A stretch of 64,000 nucleotides of DNA from Fodinibius sp052060035 (GTDB lineage Bacteria > Bacteroidota > Rhodothermia > Balneolales > Balneolaceae), in assembly GCF_052060035.1 (NCBI RefSeq), contig NZ_JBPOEA010000007.1, forward strand, positions 1 to 64,000, read 5' to 3'. Made by a program: the position numbers and the translations under genes. Numbering within the stretch: the first letter of the stretch is position 1; every line of letters begins with the position of its first letter. The notes under the pieces were generated by a model. The model did no database searches. It was not told where the DNA came from and saw only the letters and a list, made by a program, of their open reading frames with translations. Of the stretch, positions 42,517 to 51,890 are shown piece after piece.

Positions 42517-43710
42517 TCAAGAAGAAATTGCACTTTTAAAAACTTTGCAGTTTTGACAGTTGCGTGGGCGGCAGTAGGAACGGAGTTGGTAAATAGACCC
42601 CAGTTTTTGTTTGTATATGGAAGGAGAGATATCGGTATTTTCAAAAAGTGTAAGTAAAGAGGAGGGAATATGAGCCTCGTGCTTTTGCCAGAGCAACCAG
42701 CAACGTTTTTTAAGCTCCTCTTTGAAAAACAAGTTCCCTAAAAAATACATTGAGGGCAGAAATACGGTTCCGAAAAGAATGGATGCCCGCTCTTGGCCCA
42801 CACTTGGTTTTGTTTGGATGTTATCGAGTAGGTCTTTCCATAATTTTTTGGGATTATTTTGTAACCACTCTTCAAAAGGCCGGTGGTGGATCTGCCAAAA
42901 AAGTTCTGCTCCTTGTTGAATGCGAAGTCGCGGGTGATTGCCCGGACGGCATCCTTTATGGTTCCAGCTAATATCTTTCTTATCTGAATGGTTGCAATCA
43001 GCACTGATCCTCGAAAGTTGTACAGCCTGAATACGAAACTCATTTTTGGAAAAGGTATCTATACTTACTTTGCATAACTGATTGGCCAGTTTCCGCATTT
43101 GATCGCGATTGTGGGATATCCCCAAGCCGTCAAAAAGACCGACAGCAAGCATTTTGACCCATGCCTGGGAGGGAGGCAGCGAAGGATCATAATACGAAAG
43201 AAGATCATCCACCTTTTGTTCAAAATACTCTTTGTGGGCTTTATGAAGCTGTTGAGCAAAGGCTTGTTCAGATATGAAAGCAAATTGCCCGGCACAGGGT
43301 AGTTCAGGATTGCCTTGATATTGCGCTATAAAAGACTGCAAGGGCTGAGAGAGGTAGGGGCGCAAACAAAGTGTTGGAATAGCAGTAGCATCATTGCGCC
43401 GGCTGCAATTGTTTGCCCGATTATATACCACGTGTAAAATAACGTTATTGTAATTTGGATCAGCATGATGGTTATGGGCCTTCCAATCGGACAGCGACCA
43501 GTGTAACTCAATATTACCAAACCAGCGCAGGTTGCCAATAGAAACTTCAGCGGATGTAAAATCAGGCCCGTCTGATTTATTAATCTGTCCCGGATTATGT
43601 AGTTGGACTTTCTGACCATCAATGGTCATGAGATTGCGAAAGTCAAAATGGCGGTTCTCCCAGATCCAGTGTAATAACTTTTCGTGATATGGAGCACCTG
43701 AGTTACTCAT
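42517..43710 (-). CDS. DUF2851 family protein
   Basis: A 397-residue soluble protein matching DUF2851 by its N-terminal EKLLHWIWENRHFDFRNL and the repeated HNPG / GNIELHWSLSDWKAHNH motif, followed by VILHVVYNR. Near the C-terminus is a Cys-rich part ending SYCRPRNCQNCKVF, which may bind metal. The family is widespread in Bacteroidota-like genomes; its function is unknown. Its start overlaps the YtxH-like gene by 8 bp. Confidence 0.82.
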   Translation of the reverse strand: MSNSGAPYHEKLLHWIWENRHFDFRNLMTIDGQKVQLHNPGQINKSDGPDFTSAEVSIGNLRWFGNIELHWSLSDWKAHNHHADPNYNNVILHVVYNRANNCSRRNDATAIPTLCLRPYLSQPLQSFIAQYQGNPELPCAGQFAFISEQAFAQQLHKAHKEYFEQKVDDLLSYYDPSLPPSQAWVKMLAVGLFDGLGISHNRDQMRKLANQLCKVSIDTFSKNEFRIQAVQLSRISADCNHSDKKDISWNHKGCRPGNHPRLRIQQGAELFWQIHHRPFEEWLQNNPKKLWKDLLDNIQTKPSVGQERASILFGTVFLPSMYFLGNLFFKEELKKRCWLLWQKHEAHIPSSLLTLFENTDISPSIYKQKLGSIYQLRSYCRPRNCQNCKVFKSAISS

Positions 43711-43996
43711 TTAAAATGTTACTATCACTTAAGGGAATGGTATCGGTGGCTTCATATAGGTCGGGTATATTTTGCTGAATGCCTTTGTGTATATTTTTCC
43801 GAAGTTTGTGGAGTTCTTGAGAGCTTTTTCGTTTCGCTATATGACGTTGAATTTTAGCCCACCGGTTCAACTCCAGGGCGTTTTCTGAAACCCAAGCTCT
43901 ATTTTGTTCCCCTTTTTTAGGGGATAAAAGAAACCCGGCCGCCAATCCGCCTAAGAAGGAAGTCGTAAATAACAGGAAGTTTGTTTTGTGACTCAT
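43703..43996 (-). CDS. Small YtxH-like membrane-anchored protein
   Basis: About 97 residues: one N-terminal membrane segment (FLLFTTSFLGGLAAGFLLSP) with a G-x3-G small-residue pattern, then a charged helix-forming tail. The pattern 'TM with GxLAAGxLLSPKKG' is typical of YtxH proteins linked to envelope stress. I chose the ATG at 43996; the frame opens earlier at 44056 but the extra 20 residues precede a better start. It overlaps the DUF2851 gene. Confidence 0.65.
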   Translation of the reverse strand: MSHKTNFLLFTTSFLGGLAAGFLLSPKKGEQNRAWVSENALELNRWAKIQRHIAKRKSSQELHKLRKNIHKGIQQNIPDLYEATDTIPLSDSNILNE

Positions 43997-44114
43997 AATG
44001 AAACTCTCTTTTTCTATTTTATAAAGTTGTTTTATTTCAATATTAACAATGTACAAAGCTGTTTGTTTATTATAAATTATTGCAACCGTTTATTTTTAAG
44101 AAAAATAGAAGTTA

Positions 44115-44624
44115 ATGAGTTCCAAATCAGGATTAGTATTAATGAACAGGGAGCGCATTTTGCGGTCCTTAAACCGGATGGCACACGAAATAGCAGAGCA
44201 AAATGTGGATGATGCTCCCATCGATCTTTTTGGGATTGATGAACGCGGATATGCCGTGGCCAAGGCGTTGGAGAATGTATTAAATCCCATCGTTTCTGAC
44301 GAAGTGCGATTATTCCAGCTGAAATTGAAAGAAAAAGGCTCACCTCCTGCCTTAGAAGATATAGATCTACAGACGAATCACTATCCTGTAATAGTTGATG
44401 ATGTGATTTTTTCGGGCAGAACAATGTTTGAGGCTTTAACCACTATTTCTAATAGCAAAGAGCCTTCAGAAATCCATACAGCAGTATTGATTGATCGCGG
44501 CCATCGCAAGTTTCCTATAAAGGCAGAATTTTGTGGAATGGAGCTGCCTACAAAATTGGATGAGCATGTTTTGGTGGTCGTAAAAAAGGAACATTTGCAA
44601 ACAGTTGAGCTAACAAAATCTTGA
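44115..44624 (+). CDS. PyrR-like phosphoribosyltransferase
   Basis: A 169-residue type I phosphoribosyltransferase. The PRPP-binding loop is VIVDDVIFSGRTMFEAL, and later residues (LIDRGHRKFPIKAEF, ELPTKLDEHVLV) match PyrR, the bifunctional pyrimidine regulator and uracil phosphoribosyltransferase. No pyr genes or PyrR-type attenuator are next to it, so its present role could be enzymatic only. It is divergent from the YtxH-like gene across 118 bp. Confidence 0.75.
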   Translation: MSSKSGLVLMNRERILRSLNRMAHEIAEQNVDDAPIDLFGIDERGYAVAKALENVLNPIVSDEVRLFQLKLKEKGSPPALEDIDLQTNHYPVIVDDVIFSGRTMFEALTTISNSKEPSEIHTAVLIDRGHRKFPIKAEFCGMELPTKLDEHVLVVVKKEHLQTVELTKS

Positions 44625-44709
44625 ATTATATGGTTTTTATAGGGTTGAAAATGTCCATATATTCCAACCGAAAATTCAATAATCATGCTGATACTACTTT
44701 AAAATTTTT

Positions 44710-45648
44710 ATGAAAAAATATCTGCCATTTGTTCTCTTCCTTTGTATTTCTGTTTTAATAACTCATCCGGCTTTAAGTCAAGAAGCTATTGAAATAAGCC
44801 GACTACTCGAAAATGATAGTGATATTTCTGTGCGGGATATGTCGAATGTGAATAGTAAAGTAGTAGTTTCAGATACGCTTAGAGGTTGGAGCCTTGATTG
44901 GGTTGGTGGGCTTAATGGGTCCCAGGCTTCATATAATAATTGGAGCCAAGGTGGTGTGAACACCATTAGCGTTACCGCATCCACTGTATTTAATGCAAAG
45001 TATCGAAAAGGGCAGTTTGCCTATGCATTGGCAACAAATTTCAAATATGGGAAATCACGTTTAGAGGATGAGGGAACTCGAAAAACGGATGACCGTATTG
45101 CTGTAAATAATAAGTTTAGTTACCTGTTTGAAGATGAACGATGGAGTGCATTTGGAAATATCAATTTTAGCACTCAGTTTGATCAGGGATTCGACTATTC
45201 AACTGAACCGCCTACCTTGATTTCTCGATTTTTTGCTCCTGCTTATTTCACCCAGATAGCGGGTATTTCATTTCAGCCAAAGGATTATTTTACTGCTGAA
45301 GCTGGTTTGGCTATGAAGGAAACCATTGTTTCAGATACCGATCTTTCTAACCGTTATGGGCTTGAGCCGGGGGAAAGTTTTCGATTTGAGCCTGGTTACT
45401 CATTGGCAATGAATTTTGAAAAGAAAATTATATCTAATGTTCGACTGATTAGTTCGGTTGAAACATTTACGAACTTAGAGCGTCATGTTGATAATACTGA
45501 CGTGAACTTTTCCAATGAACTCATTGGAAAAATAAACAATTACCTGAATATGTCGTTCCAATTTGTAATGGTATATGACAGCGACTTTTCAAAAGAACTT
45601 CAGGTAAAGCAGGTTCTTTCTGCAGGTATTTCTTATAGTATTCTATAA
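44710..45648 (+). CDS. DUF3078 outer-membrane-type protein
   Basis: A 312-residue protein with a signal peptide (about 1-24, ending ALSQ). It contains the DUF3078 core WSLDWVGGLNGSQASYNNWS and QGGVNTISVTAS, then alternating beta strands to the C-terminus (VLSAGISYSIL), which suggests a beta-barrel. Function unknown. A bidirectional terminator follows. Confidence 0.8.
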   Translation: MKKYLPFVLFLCISVLITHPALSQEAIEISRLLENDSDISVRDMSNVNSKVVVSDTLRGWSLDWVGGLNGSQASYNNWSQGGVNTISVTASTVFNAKYRKGQFAYALATNFKYGKSRLEDEGTRKTDDRIAVNNKFSYLFEDERWSAFGNINFSTQFDQGFDYSTEPPTLISRFFAPAYFTQIAGISFQPKDYFTAEAGLAMKETIVSDTDLSNRYGLEPGESFRFEPGYSLAMNFEKKIISNVRLISSVETFTNLERHVDNTDVNFSNELIGKINNYLNMSFQFVMVYDSDFSKELQVKQVLSAGISYSIL

Positions 45649-45671
45649 GTTGACTGGCATATTATTAAAAC

Positions 45672-45703
45672 AAAAAAAGCCCCGATATCCGGGGCTTTTT
45701 TTA
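45672..45703. terminator. Bidirectional terminator
   Basis: AGCCCCG-ATATC-CGGGGCT with A- and T-tracts on the two sides. It serves the plus-strand DUF3078 gene (24 bp upstream) and the minus-strand aldehyde dehydrogenase gene. Confidence 0.9.
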
Positions 45704-45735
45704 TTCACTGTGTTATATAAATATGGAAGTAGAAT

Positions 45736-47274
45736 CTACTCTACATCAAACTCAATACCTTGGGCCAGTGGCATTTCATCACTCCAGTTGATGGTATTGG
45801 TCTGTCGGCGCATATAGGCTTTCCAAGCATCCGATCCGGATTCGCGTCCACCGCCGGTTTCTTTTTCACCACCAAAGGCTCCGCCAATTTCAGCGCCGCT
45901 GGTACCAACATTGATATTCGCGATACCACAATCGGAACCGCGTGCACTTAAAAATGTTTCAGCTTCGCGCATGTTAAGAGTAAACATGGAAGAACTGAGT
46001 CCCTGCTTTACGCCGTTGTGTTTAGCAATGGCTTCGTCAAGGTCGCTGTATTTAATGAGATACAGGATCGGAGCAAAGGTTTCTTCCTGAACGATATCGT
46101 ATTCATTTTCGGCAGTAACAATAGCCGGTTCTACATAATGGCCGCCGTCAAGTTTCTTTTTGGGTAGTTTTTCTCCGCCATAAATAATTTCACCGCCAGC
46201 TTCCTGTACCTCTTTAAGTGCCTGCTGCATACTTTTTGCTGCATCCTCATCAATAAGAGGACCAACAAGCGTATCTTCATCCAGCGGGTTACCGATGTTG
46301 ACATCTTTATAGATTTCAACCAGACGGTCTTTCAGCTCATCAAAAACATCTTCGTGAACAATCAACCGACGCGTAGAGGTACATCGCTGCCCGCAAGTAC
46401 CAACCGATCCGAATACGGTAGCACGGGCTGCCATTTCAAGATCAGCATTTTCTGATACGATGATGGCGTTGTTCCCACCAAGCTCAAGAATCGTTTTGCC
46501 AAGTCGGGCACCAACGGTTTTGGCCACCTCTTTACCCATACGGATAGAACCGGTAGCAGAGATGAGAGGAATGCGCTCATCTTCGGTCATCCATTCACCG
46601 ACTTCACGTCCACCGGTAATAAGGTTAAAAATACCTTCAGGCAGATCATTGCGCTTCAATACTTTGGCAATGATGTTTTGAACGGCAATGGCGCAGAGCG
46701 GTGTTTTTTCGGATCCTTTCCAAATCATAACGTTTCCACAGATGGCGGCAATCATAGCATTCCAGCTATAAACGGCAACGGGAAAGTTGAAAGCAGAGAT
46801 AATTCCTGTGATACCCAGGGGATGCCATTGTTCGTACATGCGGTGCTGGGGCCGTTCGGATTGCATTGTGTTACCATATAGCATCCGCGACTGACCGACA
46901 GCAAAATCACAGATATCAATCATTTCTTGCACTTCCCCTAAACCTTCTTGATAAATTTTGCCCATCTCGTAGGTAACAAGGCGTCCAAGATCTTCTTTGT
47001 GTTTGCGAAGCTCGAGTCCAATTTGGCGAACAATTTCTCCACGCTTAGGGGCGGGCATCATGCGCCACTCTTTAAAGGCTTCCTGTGCTTTTTCAACCAC
47101 TTTGTCATAATCTTCGCGCGTGGTTACGGTGGTATCGGCAATATGTGATCCGTTAATAGGGGTATGACTGGATATTTTTTGAGCACTACCTGATCCAATA
47201 AATTCTTGTCCGGTACTGGTGCCCTGATTTGTACCTTCTATACCTAATTTCTTGAGAAAATCCATAGCTTTCAT
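45736..47274 (-). CDS. Aldehyde dehydrogenase, antiquitin/alpha-aminoadipic semialdehyde type
   Basis: A 512-residue NAD(P)-dependent aldehyde dehydrogenase. Motifs: the cofactor-binding ISATGSIRMGKEVAK, the general-base region LELGGNNAIIV, and the catalytic C298 in GTCGQRCTSTRR. The C-terminal GGEKETGGGRESGSDAWK is typical of the antiquitin (ALDH7) branch, which oxidises alpha-aminoadipic semialdehyde or piperideine-6-carboxylate in lysine catabolism. No other lysine-degradation gene is nearby. An ATG three codons in is an equally plausible start. Confidence 0.88.
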   Translation of the reverse strand: MKAMDFLKKLGIEGTNQGTSTGQEFIGSGSAQKISSHTPINGSHIADTTVTTREDYDKVVEKAQEAFKEWRMMPAPKRGEIVRQIGLELRKHKEDLGRLVTYEMGKIYQEGLGEVQEMIDICDFAVGQSRMLYGNTMQSERPQHRMYEQWHPLGITGIISAFNFPVAVYSWNAMIAAICGNVMIWKGSEKTPLCAIAVQNIIAKVLKRNDLPEGIFNLITGGREVGEWMTEDERIPLISATGSIRMGKEVAKTVGARLGKTILELGGNNAIIVSENADLEMAARATVFGSVGTCGQRCTSTRRLIVHEDVFDELKDRLVEIYKDVNIGNPLDEDTLVGPLIDEDAAKSMQQALKEVQEAGGEIIYGGEKLPKKKLDGGHYVEPAIVTAENEYDIVQEETFAPILYLIKYSDLDEAIAKHNGVKQGLSSSMFTLNMREAETFLSARGSDCGIANINVGTSGAEIGGAFGGEKETGGGRESGSDAWKAYMRRQTNTINWSDEMPLAQGIEFDVE

Positions 47275-47391
47275 TTTATGATTTATTAAATTTTGATATT
47301 AAAATAAGGATCATTTTCATGATATGAAGCTCAGTTCGTAAATAATTTTCGTCTGGTTTTCTTTACAAGTATTTCAACATTAATTAAGAAT

Positions 47392-47419
47392 CAAAACTAC
47401 TATACATTGAATTTGTCAA
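47392..47419 (-). promoter_or_regulatory. Candidate promoter of the aldehyde dehydrogenase gene
   Basis: On the minus strand, TTG (complement of 47417-47419), a 17-nt spacer and TAGTTTTG (complement of 47392-47399) match TTG / TAnnTTTG. It lies about 120 nt upstream of the gene and overlaps the start of the divergent methyltransferase gene. Confidence 0.35.
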
Positions 47420-48201
47420 CGGCCTCTAATCGTCAACAGACTCTTCTTCGCAAATTAAACCAAAAAAAATATCGCTATAAAGAGCGTCTTTTTCTAATGG
47501 AAGGGGCTCGTGCTGTACAGCAGGTAATTGCAAATAAAGCGATACAGATACAGGTACTATTTTTTGATAAAAGTCAGCGGTATTGGGAGCAGTCTGATTG
47601 GAAAACGGAGGTGGATCAATTCGAGACTGCTACCTTGTCGCAGGAACTGTTTATGGAAGTATCGGATACGGATACCCCGCAAGGGGTGTTGGCGTTATGT
47701 GAGATGCCTTCGGAAGTTACGGCTGAGAAGTTAGCTGCCCAATCAGGGTTAACTGTTGCACTGGATGGACTCCAGGACCCCGGAAACCTTGGAACGATTA
47801 TTCGTACCGCGGGATGGTTTGGCATTTCGGGTATTATATCGGGCAAGGGAACGGTTGATATGTTTCATCCCAAGGTCGTGCGGGGTACGGCTGGGGCAAC
47901 GGGAACGATACCATTTATGAATGGGGAATTGTCCGAGGTTTTTACTGTATTGGAAGCCGAAGACTGGCAGGTTTTTCTATTGGATTCCGGTGCGCAATCG
48001 CAACCACTGCATCAAATATCATCCATAAAAAAGGGAGTAATTGTGGTTGGAAATGAAGGGCATGGCCTTCGTGATGAGCTAAAGACGGCGAATAGAAGCA
48101 GCGTACGTATTCCGTCGCCGGTGGGTCAGCGAAATGTAGAGAGCTTGAATGCGGCTATTGCTGCCTCGATTGCACTTTATGATTTATCGGGCAAAACCTG
48201 A
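47407..48201 (+). CDS. TrmH/SpoU-family RNA 2'-O-methyltransferase
   Basis: A 264-residue SPOUT methyltransferase: an N-terminal SpoU substrate-binding domain (about 1-95, NQKKYRYKERLFLMEGARAV), then ALDGLQDPGNLGTIIRTAGW (motif 1), VVVGNEGHGL (motif 2) and IPSPVGQRNVESLNAAIAA (motif 3, the knot). The target RNA (tRNA or 23S rRNA) is not evident. The start is TTG at 47407, with no nearby Met before the conserved part. Confidence 0.9.
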   Translation: MNLSTASNRQQTLLRKLNQKKYRYKERLFLMEGARAVQQVIANKAIQIQVLFFDKSQRYWEQSDWKTEVDQFETATLSQELFMEVSDTDTPQGVLALCEMPSEVTAEKLAAQSGLTVALDGLQDPGNLGTIIRTAGWFGISGIISGKGTVDMFHPKVVRGTAGATGTIPFMNGELSEVFTVLEAEDWQVFLLDSGAQSQPLHQISSIKKGVIVVGNEGHGLRDELKTANRSSVRIPSPVGQRNVESLNAAIAASIALYDLSGKT

Positions 48202-48299
48202 AATTTTAATTTATAAACGACGAAGTATTGATTCTGACTGGCTTATTCAATAACCTGTTAGAAGCATTTGCGTTGCGGTTGTTTACTCCAATCTAAATT

Positions 48300-49637
48300 A
48301 TGTTTGGTATGGCTAAATCCAAGAAAAAGAAAATTTACGTCCTCGATACTTCGGTTCTTTTATATGATTCGGATGCGGTAAAAAATTTCCAGAAAAATGA
48401 TATCGCTATTCCTATTACGGTACTCGAGGAGATTGATACGTTTAAAAAGGGCAATGATGTTATAAACCTTCATGCGCGGGAGTTTAGTCGATACCTTGAT
48501 AAGATATCGGATAAGAATTTGTTGCAGAAATGGATACCTCTGAATGGCAAAACCCATGGCAAGCTGCGGGTTATCAGTAACGAAAACAGTGAGCTTGATG
48601 CGGCAAAAGTGTTTGGAAAAGAAAAGAACGACCACCGGATTTTGAATTCGGTGCTGAAACTGATGGAGGAGGAACCGAATAAAAAGGTAATTCTGGTTTC
48701 GAAGGATATAAACCTTCGGATAAAGGCACGCTCGTTGAATATCGATGCGGAAGATTATGAGACGATTCAAATTAAAGATCTTGATCACCTGTACCAAGGT
48801 AAAAAGGAGGTTAATTGCGACGATGCCGTCATTGATAAGATTTATGATGAGGGTAGAATACCGTATACCGATTTACAGGAGGAGCAGCCTAATAACAATC
48901 AGTTTTTTATACTAAAAGGGCAATCTGGGTCGGCTTTGGGTAGGTATAGTACGAAAAGCGATTCGGTGGAGTTACTGCAAAAGAAAACAGCCTATGGCAT
49001 AACGCCACGCAATGCTGAGCAAACTTTTGCGCTAAATGCCATTTTAAACCCTGATAATTTGTTGGTGACTATCACCGGTGCAGCAGGCACAGGTAAAACC
49101 CTGTTGGCACTGGCTGGTGCGTTGGAACAGCGACGCAATTTCCATCAGATATTTTTGGCACGACCGATTGTACCGTTAAGTAATAATGATATCGGATATC
49201 TGCCGGGCGATATCAGTTCAAAGATTGATCCTTACATGCAACCGCTTTGGGATAACTTATCATTTATTAAGAATCAGTTTCCAGAGAGTAGCAAAAAGTT
49301 TCAAAAGGTGGATGAGATGCTTGAAAATGATAAGCTGCGCATTATACCATTGGCATATATTCGCGGTCGCAGTTTGTCGAATGTTATTTTTATCGTGGAT
49401 GAAGCTCAAAACCTGACGCCACATGAAGTGAAAACGATCATCACAAGGGCGGGAGAAAATACAAAAATCATTTTCACGGGCGATATTTTTCAGATTGATA
49501 CCCCTTACCTCGATACGCAGAGCAATGGGTTATCTTTTTTGGTGGATCGCATGCACGATAATGAGTTGTATGCGCATATTAACCTGGAGAAGGGGGAACG
49601 GTCGGAGTTGGCAAATTTGGCCAGCAAGTTATTATAA
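48300..49637 (+). CDS. PIN-domain plus PhoH ATPase fusion protein
   Basis: A 445-residue YlaK/PhoH2-type protein. Residues about 10-150 form a PIN nuclease domain (YVLDTSVLLYDSDAV; the acidic DHRILNSVLKL; VLVSKDINLRIKARS). Residues about 230-445 are a PhoH ATPase with Walker A GAAGTGKT (about 260-267) and Walker B FIVDEAQNL (about 363-371). The family is reported to combine helicase and RNase activities. Only the fused form is encoded; no antitoxin gene is adjacent. The start at 48300 or the Met three codons on are both possible. Confidence 0.9.
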   Translation: MFGMAKSKKKKIYVLDTSVLLYDSDAVKNFQKNDIAIPITVLEEIDTFKKGNDVINLHAREFSRYLDKISDKNLLQKWIPLNGKTHGKLRVISNENSELDAAKVFGKEKNDHRILNSVLKLMEEEPNKKVILVSKDINLRIKARSLNIDAEDYETIQIKDLDHLYQGKKEVNCDDAVIDKIYDEGRIPYTDLQEEQPNNNQFFILKGQSGSALGRYSTKSDSVELLQKKTAYGITPRNAEQTFALNAILNPDNLLVTITGAAGTGKTLLALAGALEQRRNFHQIFLARPIVPLSNNDIGYLPGDISSKIDPYMQPLWDNLSFIKNQFPESSKKFQKVDEMLENDKLRIIPLAYIRGRSLSNVIFIVDEAQNLTPHEVKTIITRAGENTKIIFTGDIFQIDTPYLDTQSNGLSFLVDRMHDNELYAHINLEKGERSELANLASKLL

Positions 49638-49745
49638 GTTTAGGTCATAGATCGACACGACTAAGAATTGATGAAAATATAGCTGTGAGATCAGCACTCT
49701 GTTTTAAGCGATAGGATTAGTTATCTGATATAGTAGGATCTACGA

Positions 49746-50978
49746 CTATTCTGAGGCAATATGTTGGGCGGCAATCCATCCGGTTGTCCAAGCCGATTGA
49801 AAGTTATAGCCTCCGGTAATGCCATCGATATTGAGCACTTCACCTGCAAAATAAAGGTTAGACACTTTTTTACTTTCCATGGTCCCCATGTTGATCTCAT
49901 CCAAGGGAATACCGCCGCTGGTCACAAACTCTTCTTTGTAGGTGGTCTTTCCTTTTATATGGTAGTTCGCATTTGTTAGCTCTTGTGTGAGATCATGAAT
50001 ATTCTCATTAGACAGCTCTGCCCATCTTGTATTCGGATTGATTTGAGCCAGTTCCAAAAATCGATTCCAAAGTCGGCCGGGGATGGGAAAGGCATTTTGT
50101 TTTTTAGTAGTTTTTCGAGCATTCGTGTCCCGAAGTTTTTTCAGGGTCTCTTGAACGGTGTGGGCTTTGTTAGGGTATATCCAATTTACTCGAATAGTGA
50201 AGGTATAATTTTGATTGTGAAGATACCGCGCTGCCCAGGCCGAAGTCTTCAGCACGGCCGGACCGCTCAATCCCCAGTGTGTAATTAAAATAGGTCCTTC
50301 ATGCTGATAGGAAGTACCTTCAATACTGACCGATCCATTTTCTACGGATATGCCGGACAGATCCTCAAATATTTTGTTTTTAAAGTTGAAGGTAAACAGT
50401 GACGGCACGGGTTCGATAATGGAATGCCCCAGTTTTTCCAGCCACTGGTAGGTACTGCGTCGATTGGATCCCCCTGTAGCTATGACTACAGCATCAAAAA
50501 TTTGGGGCTCTTTATTTTTGATCGATAGCTTGAATTGATTCTTGTTTGTAGGGTGCAGCGCTTCCACGCGATGACGGTTGAGTATATTAACATTGTATCT
50601 ATCGGCTTCCCTTTTTAAACAACTAATGATCGTCGATGAGTCATCAGTAGTGGGAAACATGCGTCCGTCACTTTCAGTTTTAAGCTCAACGTCACGTTCT
50701 TCAAACCAAGATACCGTATCAGCCGGCTGAAATTGTTCAAAAGCCCAGCGAAGTTTGCGCGATCCCCGGGGATAAGCTTTAGACATTATTTCCGGATCAA
50801 AACAGTGATGGGTCACATTGCAGCGGCCCCCACCCGAAATACGAACTTTGGAAAGCACTTCCCTGCTTTTTTCGAAGATCGTTACTTTTAGCGATGGATC
50901 AAGTCGAGCGGCATTAATAGCGGCAAAAAATCCGGCTGCGCCTCCGCCAATAACAGCGATTTTTGGGGATCTTGGCAT
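49746..50978 (-). CDS. HI0933/YhiN-family flavoprotein
   Basis: A 410-residue FAD-dependent protein. The N-terminus has the dinucleotide-binding IGGGAAGFFAAINAA, then SGGGRCNVTHH, and near the end GEVLNIDGITGGYNFQSAW, the second FAD motif. Related to NAD(P)/FAD-dependent oxidoreductases with no agreed substrate (BaiN is a distant relative). It lies 5 bp after murI and is co-transcribed. Confidence 0.88.
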   Translation of the reverse strand: MPRSPKIAVIGGGAAGFFAAINAARLDPSLKVTIFEKSREVLSKVRISGGGRCNVTHHCFDPEIMSKAYPRGSRKLRWAFEQFQPADTVSWFEERDVELKTESDGRMFPTTDDSSTIISCLKREADRYNVNILNRHRVEALHPTNKNQFKLSIKNKEPQIFDAVVIATGGSNRRSTYQWLEKLGHSIIEPVPSLFTFNFKNKIFEDLSGISVENGSVSIEGTSYQHEGPILITHWGLSGPAVLKTSAWAARYLHNQNYTFTIRVNWIYPNKAHTVQETLKKLRDTNARKTTKKQNAFPIPGRLWNRFLELAQINPNTRWAELSNENIHDLTQELTNANYHIKGKTTYKEEFVTSGGIPLDEINMGTMESKKVSNLYFAGEVLNIDGITGGYNFQSAWTTGWIAAQHIASE

Positions 50979-50983
50979 ATTTT

Positions 50984-51805
50984 CTAAAGGTCGATAAACT
51001 CTGAATTTATTTCTTTGTTCCAGAACACATTGGCATGAGCATTAAAATCATCAGTAGAATCGGTGGTAAGAAATCTGCGTGTTCCGTTTTGGGAGCATTT
51101 TTGTTCAATTTCTGGATGTCGTTTTAAATAATTGGCCAGGCTTTTAGCAACGATCTCACCCTGGCTCAGGATTGTAATCTCATCCCCAACAAATTGCCTG
51201 ATTTTATCCATAAGCAAAGGATAGTGGGTACAGGCTAACAGCAGGGTATCAATTTTATTGGACTTGGATAGAATGCTATCGATATGTTGCTTTACAAAAT
51301 AGTCGGCTCCATCGCTGTCATATTCTTGGTTTTCAACCAGGGGCACCCACATTGGGCACGCCTCTTGATGAACTGTCAGTTCCGGGAACTGCTGTTTGAT
51401 CTCCATAACATACGATTCTGAATTAACGGTTCCGCTGGTCCCGAGAATTCCCACATGTCCTGTTTTAGAGTGGATGCCGATTATTTCGGCAGTGGGACGG
51501 ATTACGCCAAGTACGCGTCGTTCGGGATCAATATTTGGCAGGTCTTTCTGTTGAATACTGCGAAGGGCCTTGGCTGACGCTGTATTGCATGCCAGAATAA
51601 CCAGATGAGAATTTTGAGAGAAAAGGTATTTTACACATTCCAGAGTGTAGTGATAAATCGTTTCAAATGAGCGGGTTCCGTAAGGAGATCTCGCATTATC
51701 ACCCAAATAGAGATAGTCATATTGGGGAAGTTCATTGACAATATCTTTCATGACTGTTAACCCGCCGTAGCCGGAGTCAAAAATACCAATTGGAGCAGAA
51801 CTCAT
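50984..51805 (-). CDS. murI: Glutamate racemase
   Basis: Provides D-glutamate for peptidoglycan. The 273-residue protein has both catalytic cysteine motifs: ILACNTASAKAL and LLACTHYPLL, plus the N-terminal GIFDSGYGGLTVMKDI and GDNARSPYG. It follows the giant lamin-tail gene by 85 bp on the same strand and is 5 bp before the flavoprotein gene. Confidence 0.96.
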   Translation of the reverse strand: MSSAPIGIFDSGYGGLTVMKDIVNELPQYDYLYLGDNARSPYGTRSFETIYHYTLECVKYLFSQNSHLVILACNTASAKALRSIQQKDLPNIDPERRVLGVIRPTAEIIGIHSKTGHVGILGTSGTVNSESYVMEIKQQFPELTVHQEACPMWVPLVENQEYDSDGADYFVKQHIDSILSKSNKIDTLLLACTHYPLLMDKIRQFVGDEITILSQGEIVAKSLANYLKRHPEIEQKCSQNGTRRFLTTDSTDDFNAHANVFWNKEINSEFIDL

Positions 51806-51890
51806 TGAGGGGAGTTAAACGTTTGATCTTAGAATTTTTTAGATGAGCTAAAACTAAGAAAAATATCCCAATTCCTAATTCTTCAATTCG

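Noticed and set aside
48300..49637. Toxin-antitoxin module at the PIN-PhoH gene
   Set aside because: It is a fused PIN-PhoH protein without an adjacent small antitoxin gene; it fits the ordinary YlaK family.
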